A stretch of DNA of 64,000 nt from Frigidibacter mobilis. Lineage in GTDB: Bacteria; Pseudomonadota; Alphaproteobacteria; Rhodobacterales; Rhodobacteraceae. Shown here one piece after another: positions 55,592 to 64,000 of the stretch. Within the stretch, counting starts at the first letter, position 1. Each line of letters opens with the position of its first letter. The translations under genes were made by a program, and so were the position numbers. Under the pieces are notes generated by a model. That model saw only the letters and a program-made list of their open reading frames with translations, did no database searches and was not told where the DNA came from. The stretch covers positions 3,323,501-3,387,500 of the forward strand of contig NZ_CP012661.1 of NCBI RefSeq assembly GCF_001620265.1. Direction: 5' to 3'.

Positions 55592-56260
55592 TCACAGCTC
55601 CGGTGCGATCAGGTCGGCCACGGGTCCATTCACATGGAGGGTGGCGCCGGTAAGGGCTTGCAGTTCATCGTAGGACAGTTCCGGCAGCTTCTCGCGCAGC
55701 ACGAAATGGCCCTCGACGATGTCGATCACGGCATGGGACGAGTAAACCCGGGTGACGCAGGCCACGCCAGTCAACGGCAGGGAGCAGCGCTGCACCAGCT
55801 TGGGCTTTCTATCCTTGGTGACGTGGTCGGTGATGACTGCCACGCGTTTCGCGCCATGCACCAGATCCATTGCGCCGCCCACGGCAGGCACGCCGCGCGG
55901 CCCGGTGGACCAGTTGGCCAGATCGCCGGTCTCGGCCACCTCATAGGCGCCCAGGATGGCGACATCCAGATGGCCACCGCGCACCATCGCAAAGCTGTCG
56001 GCATGGTGGAAGAACGCGGTGCCGGGCTTGATCGTCACGGCCTTCTTGCCCGCGTTGATCACGTCCCAGTCCTCGTATCCCGGAGCCGGGCTTTCACCAA
56101 AATTCAGGATACCGTTTTCGGTATGGAAGATCGCCTCACGGCCGAGCGGCTGATATTGCGCCACCTTCTCGGGGAAACCGATGCCAAGGTTCACATAGGC
56201 GCCGTCATGGATGTCCTGCGCGGCGCGCCATGCGATCTGGTTGTTCGACAGTTTGGGCAT
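55592..56260 (-). CDS. pcaJ: 3-oxoadipate CoA-transferase subunit B
   Basis: 222 residues. The NLGIGFPEKV motif and the catalytic-glutamate segment HTENGILNFG are family marks, and the end LTGATLHVNGPVADLIAPEL fits. Three bases separate it from pcaI and one base from pcaF. Confidence 0.92.
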   Translation of the reverse strand: MPKLSNNQIAWRAAQDIHDGAYVNLGIGFPEKVAQYQPLGREAIFHTENGILNFGESPAPGYEDWDVINAGKKAVTIKPGTAFFHHADSFAMVRGGHLDVAILGAYEVAETGDLANWSTGPRGVPAVGGAMDLVHGAKRVAVITDHVTKDRKPKLVQRCSLPLTGVACVTRVYSSHAVIDIVEGHFVLREKLPELSYDELQALTGATLHVNGPVADLIAPEL

Positions 56261-56263
56261 GTC

Positions 56264-56995
56264 TCAGGCCTCCAGCGGATAGGTGGAATGGGCGCGGTTC
56301 AGGACTTCTTCCTGCTGCGGGAGTGCCACCTGCACCAGTTTCTGCACAAAGATGCCCGGAGTTATCACCGCCTCAGGGTCGATGCCCCCGGGAGCGACGA
56401 TCCTTGTCGCCTGCACCACGGTTTCGGCCGCCGCCATGCACATCAACGGGTTGAAGTTACGCGCCGCCGCCCGATAGGTCAGATTGCCATGAGTATCGGC
56501 CGTTTCGGCCTTCACCAGCGCGACATCTGCCTTCAGCCAGCGTTCCCGCACATACGACCTGCCTTCGAACACCTCGACCGGCTTGCCATTGGCCAGGTCG
56601 GTGCCAAAGCTGGTCGGGGTGTAGAAGGCCGGAATGCCCGCACCGCCCGCCCGGATGCGTTCGGCCAGCGTGCCCTGCGGCACCAGCTCCAGCTCGATCT
56701 GTCCGGCCAGATACATCTCGGTGAAGACCACAGGATCGGCGCTGCGCGGAAACGAGCAGATCAGCTTGGCAACCATGCCCGCCTCGATCAGCGCCGCAAG
56801 ACCGACATGGCCATTGCCGGCGTTGTTGTTCACCACGGTCAGCCCCTTGGGGTGGCCGGTGGCTCGGTAGCGGTCGATCAGCGCATGGATCAACTCGATC
56901 GGCGCGCCCGCGCCGCCGAAGCCGCCGATCATCACCGTCATGCCATCAGCTATCCCTGCCACCGCGGTGGCAAGGTCTGCAACTGTCTTGTCCAT
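56264..56995 (-). CDS. pcaI: 3-oxoadipate CoA-transferase subunit A
   Basis: 243 residues. MIGGFGGAGAPIELIHALID and VVNNNAGNGHVGLAALIEAG mark the CoA-transferase alpha subunit, with FTEMYLAGQIELELVPQGTLAERIRAGGAGIPAF in parts. First gene of pcaIJF, divergent from the IclR regulator at 57113 across an operator-like inverted repeat. No ring-cleavage pca genes lie in the window. Confidence 0.92.
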   Translation of the reverse strand: MDKTVADLATAVAGIADGMTVMIGGFGGAGAPIELIHALIDRYRATGHPKGLTVVNNNAGNGHVGLAALIEAGMVAKLICSFPRSADPVVFTEMYLAGQIELELVPQGTLAERIRAGGAGIPAFYTPTSFGTDLANGKPVEVFEGRSYVRERWLKADVALVKAETADTHGNLTYRAAARNFNPLMCMAAAETVVQATRIVAPGGIDPEAVITPGIFVQKLVQVALPQQEEVLNRAHSTYPLEA

Positions 56996-57062
56996 CGCCT
57001 GGCCCCCTCTGGCTTGTTTGCCGCCACAGATAGGCGCGGCCGGGCCTTCCGTAAATCCATCT

Positions 57063-57097
57063 TGTGCGTTATACGAAATTTGTTGAGATATCGCACA
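57063..57097. promoter_or_regulatory. Inverted repeat between pcaI and its IclR regulator
   Basis: TGTGCGTTAT (57063-57072) and ATATCGCACA (57088-57097) are complementary in 9 of 10 positions, 15 bp apart, 16 bp before the regulator start. This suits the widely spaced sites of PcaR/PobR-type IclR proteins. Confidence 0.55.
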
Positions 57098-57112
57098 TCA
57101 AGGACCAGCCGC

Positions 57113-57874
57113 ATGACCACCACCGAACGTGACATCATGGGCGGGCTGGCCAAGGGGCTGGCGGTGATCGAGACCTTCACCGCCGACCGCCCGAGGCAGT
57201 CGATCGCAGAGGTGTCCGCCGCCTCGGGTCTTGACCGCGCCACCGCGCGGCGTTGTCTGCTGACCCTCTCTCATCAAGGCTATGCCGATTGGGACGGCAA
57301 GTTCTTTACCCTGACGCCGCGCGTGCTGCGGCTGGGCACCGCTTGCCTGGCCACCATGCCGCTGCCCCAGATCGTGCAGCCGCATCTGGATGAATTGTCT
57401 GAGCGCATCGGCGAAAGCTCGTCGGTATCGATCCTGGATGGCGCGGAAATCGTCTATGTCGCGCGTTCGGCGCAGCAAAAGGTGATGTCCATCGCCTTGA
57501 TGCCGGGCTCCCGCTTGCCCGCCCATTGCACAAGCATGGGCAGGGTGCTGCTGGCCTATCGACCCGAAGCTGAGGCCCGTGCCCTGTTAGGCTCCGGCCC
57601 GTTGCCCGCACGCACCCATCGCACCCTGACCAACGTGGAGGCAGTGATGGCGGTACTGGCAAGGATCCGCGCCGAGGGCCATGCCCTCAACGATCAGGAA
57701 GTCGAAACCGGTCTGCGCTCAATCGCGGTGCCGGTGTTCGATGCTCGGGGACGGGTAATAGCCGCGATGAATGTCGGCGTTTCCGCTGCGCGTGCCACCC
57801 CGGATGAAATGCGCACCCGTTTCCTGTCGGAGTTGTGCAGCGTGCAAGGCAGCCTACGCCAGATGCTGCGTTAG
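57113..57874 (+). CDS. IclR-family regulator of the PcaR/PcaU/PobR group
   Basis: 253 residues. GGLAKGLAVIETFTADRPRQ and the winged helix SIAEVSAASGLDRATARRCLLTL are followed by an IclR effector domain with LPAHCTSMGRVLLAY and VETGLRSIAVPVFDARG. Divergent from pcaIJF, so control by 3-oxoadipate or protocatechuate is expected by analogy. The larger open frame to 55589 only shadows the pca genes. The stop abuts the LysR remnant. Confidence 0.9.
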   Translation: MTTTERDIMGGLAKGLAVIETFTADRPRQSIAEVSAASGLDRATARRCLLTLSHQGYADWDGKFFTLTPRVLRLGTACLATMPLPQIVQPHLDELSERIGESSSVSILDGAEIVYVARSAQQKVMSIALMPGSRLPAHCTSMGRVLLAYRPEAEARALLGSGPLPARTHRTLTNVEAVMAVLARIRAEGHALNDQEVETGLRSIAVPVFDARGRVIAAMNVGVSAARATPDEMRTRFLSELCSVQGSLRQMLR

Positions 57875-57985
57875 GAAGGAGCGCCTCGGCTCGGCTCGGA
57901 GCCGAGAGCGCGGATGCAATCGACAAAGGCACGTACGCGGCGGCTCTCGCGATTGGCAGGGCTGAAGTATGTGTAAAGGTAGTTG
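57871..57985 (-). pseudogene. LysR-family regulator, C-terminal remnant
   Basis: About 37 codons, ending PANYLYTYFSPANRESRRVR then AFVDCIRALGSEPSRGAPS in frame with a stop. This is the usual last strand and helix of a LysR effector domain; the upstream 250 or so codons are missing and replaced by a foreign M41-like fragment. Its stop overlaps the PcaR stop by 3 bp. Confidence 0.55.
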
Positions 57986-58608
57986 GCCGGCCGCATATAC
58001 CTACGCGCGTGCTTCGGCGGCCATGACAACGCCGAACTGCTCCACCGCATCGCCGTCCACGAATGCGGCCATGCGATCGTCTGTGCGGCCCTCGGCCTTG
58101 GCCGCGTGACCCGGGTTCTGCTGACCCGCAACGGCGGCGAGATCCATGTCGAGCTGCGGCCGCAGGCGGGGCTGACCAGCGACATCACGGCCACCCTGAG
58201 CAGGATGCTTGCCGGGCGAGCGGCGGAGCGGCTGATCTTCGGCACTGTCTCCGCCGGTGCCGGCGGCTCCGTCGAGTCCGACATCGCGCAGGCAACGAGC
58301 TCGCCCTGGCCATCGACAGCAAGCTCGGCCTCGGCCTTCAGGGCGCGGTCTGGCGCGGCGGCGACGAGACCGCTCTCCTGCAGGATCCGGCAGTCCTTGA
58401 GGCGGTGCGCGGCCGGATCGAAGGCGCGGAAGATCGTGCGCTGGCTATCCTTGCGACGCATCGCGCCCTCTTGGAGGACATGTCCACAGCGCTGGTTGCG
58501 GCGCGAGAGTTCGGGCTGGCGGAGGCCGTCCACTGGCTCCGGCAACTGCCCGGATCGTCCGACACTATCCTGGCCGGCGCGCTACGGGAGCAGCCGCATC
58601 TGAACTGA
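57983..58608 (+). pseudogene. M41 (FtsH-type) peptidase fragment with apparent frameshift
   Basis: The HEXXH zinc motif appears as IAVHECGHAIVCAALG, then LSRMLAGRAAERLIFGTVSAGAGGSVESDIAQAT, typical of M41 peptidase domains. The frame then shifts near 58295 (one base missing, ACGAGC for ACGGAGC) and continues as ELALAIDSKLGLGLQ to VHWLRQLPGSSD. No AAA ATPase domain precedes it. Only a TTG start is open at 57983. It is the left end of the recombinase-bearing scar and is likely a decayed gene, although the frameshift itself may be a base-call error. Confidence 0.65.
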
Positions 58609-58963
58609 TCCGGCCCCGCCCTGCGCCTTTTCGGCGCAGGGCTCTCGGCTTCCCGGATCGACACGTGCGATGCAAAAATCCGGATAATTGCTTTCTGATT
58701 TCGCAAACCGGGTCACAGGGGAGCTCTGGCTCGGCCCCGACCGTGGCTGGGTGGGCTGATCCGCTGCCTTTGCCTTCGGTTATCCACATAAAGCCGCGCT
58801 TCTGGCCCCTCATCCCCTCCATTTTCCCCTCCCTCAGCGCCTCAGCCGCCCGTGGATCCGATATGATGATGAGCAACAGCAGCACCGGGACCAGCTCTCG
58901 ATCCATCATCATCAGCATCACCCGCCGGAAGCAGCTCCCGCGCGGGACCGGGAGAGACTTGTC
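58609..58963. other. 355 bp without a supported gene
   Basis: Frames here give odd, low-complexity translations. It holds a lone DnaA-box-like TTATCCACA (58780-58788) and a CAT/CAG-rich stretch (58861-58925) that could encode a histidine/glutamine-rich run ahead of the small ORF, but no start codon exists in that frame. Confidence 0.5.
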
Positions 58964-59155
58964 GTGGCGAAGGCGGAGGGAAAGACAGGCAAGGCGGGGG
59001 CGGCGGACGGGCCCTCTTCCCGCCTGCCTGCTTCCCCCGACATTGCCGTTGCCAAACCCGCGCTTCTGCCGGAGCATAAGGCGCAGCTGCTGGAGCTGGT
59101 GCGGGCCCTCGCCCGTGACGCCGCCCGCGCCGATCACGCTGCCGATGCTGACTGA
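58964..59155 (+). CDS. Small basic/Ala-rich protein upstream of the recombinase
   Basis: 63 residues from a GTG start with GGGAGAG 8 bp upstream: charged Lys/Gly/Ala N-terminus and a predicted helix HKAQLLELVRALARDAARAD. It ends 42 bp before the recombinase start. Unknown; possibly a recombination accessory protein. Confidence 0.5.
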   Translation: MAKAEGKTGKAGAADGPSSRLPASPDIAVAKPALLPEHKAQLLELVRALARDAARADHAADAD

Positions 59156-59197
59156 CCGCGCCATGCACCCGCGGCCGCTTCAGATGGAGATCCAGCC

Positions 59198-60937
<1,740 letters not shown>

Positions 60938-61012
60938 GCCATTCCCGCGGGCATTGTTTGCTGGCGGGGTTTTGTTATTGACATCGTATATTGAGAGTTG
61001 TGCTTCTTTCTA

Positions 61013-61130
61013 GGTTTGGCGGTGACCTACTCTCCCACGTCTTGAGACGCAGTACCATCGGCGCGGCGGCACTTAACTGCCGAGTTCGGAAAGGGATCGG
61101 GTGTTTTGCTCGCGCTATGACCACCAAACC
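61013..61130 (-). rRNA. rrf: 5S rRNA
   Basis: 118 bases. Terminal helix GGTTTGG...CCAAACC pairs fully, and the internal CCGATCCCTTTCCGAACTC is the conserved 5S loop region. It lies between 23S and tRNA-fMet. Confidence 0.95.
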
Positions 61131-61239
61131 GAGGAAGAAGCACAATCAGCGTATCGCTTTCGCGATTTCGTTGTCCATTTGCATGTTGTTTGCATGCGAT
61201 CCAGGTCTCATGGTCGTATTGCCATGCTATTACTGGATC

Positions 61240-64000
<2,761 letters not shown>

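Noticed and set aside
58780..58788. A perfect DnaA-box sequence TTATCCACA
   Set aside because: It is single, with no cluster, AT-rich unwinding region or replication gene nearby; one 9-mer is expected by chance.

Overview
The window is GC-rich DNA from an alphaproteobacterium, most likely a Rhodobacterales (Paracoccaceae-type) organism. The reasons are the rrn layout 23S-5S-tRNA-fMet at the right end, the short single-domain XylG, the TRAP transporters, and protein sequences that read like this group throughout. No species is claimed. Many operons are joined by ATGA/GTGA start-stop overlaps.

Layout. 1-5.7 kb: a phosphomannomutase cut by the left edge, a D-xylose ABC importer (xylFHG) and a divergent ROK repressor. 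5.7-24.7 kb: a large phosphonate island in three blocks. The first is a minus-strand phnCDEE importer operon that ends in a transglutaminase-like protein and a hexapeptide acyltransferase. The second is a divergent plus-strand operon, preceded by a PHO box, with a second PhnD/PhnC/PhnE-like importer, two SAM methyltransferases, two PhnM-like amidohydrolases and a TIM-barrel protein. The third is a convergent minus-strand phnFGHIJKLM operon whose PhnJ lacks three of the four conserved C-P lyase cysteines. 24.9-29.5 kb: a heme/siderophore TonB receptor with a FecR/FecI signalling pair.

29.7-41.5 kb: aromatic catabolism centred on homogentisate (hmgA-fahA-maiA joined to a dctPQM TRAP transporter), a flavin monooxygenase/DUF2783/MBL-fold operon, and MarR and LuxR regulators. 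Similar TTGCAACGA operators sit before three of these transcription units. A tyrA-like dehydrogenase follows, with what looks like a complete tyrosine leader-peptide attenuator. 41.5-45.8 kb: an AraC regulator and a divergent amine permease/oxidase/cupin operon. 45.9-54.4 kb: a second TRAP transporter plus MBL-fold operon, divergent from an SDR/flavin dehydrogenase/EamA/IclR operon. 54.4-57.9 kb: pcaF-pcaJ-pcaI (end of the beta-ketoadipate pathway) with an IclR regulator.

57.9-60.9 kb: a scar with a LysR remnant, a broken M41 peptidase, a small ORF and a serine recombinase whose 3' end runs into tRNA-fMet. 60.9-64 kb: tRNA-fMet, 5S and most of 23S rRNA, all on the minus strand.

Five genes carry apparent single-base deletions (seven in all). 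They are easier to explain as sequence errors than as seven independent mutations, but that needs raw reads. The best candidates for new biology are the cysteine-poor PhnJ operon with its neighbouring PhnM/methyltransferase operon, and the tyrosine attenuator upstream of tyrA.
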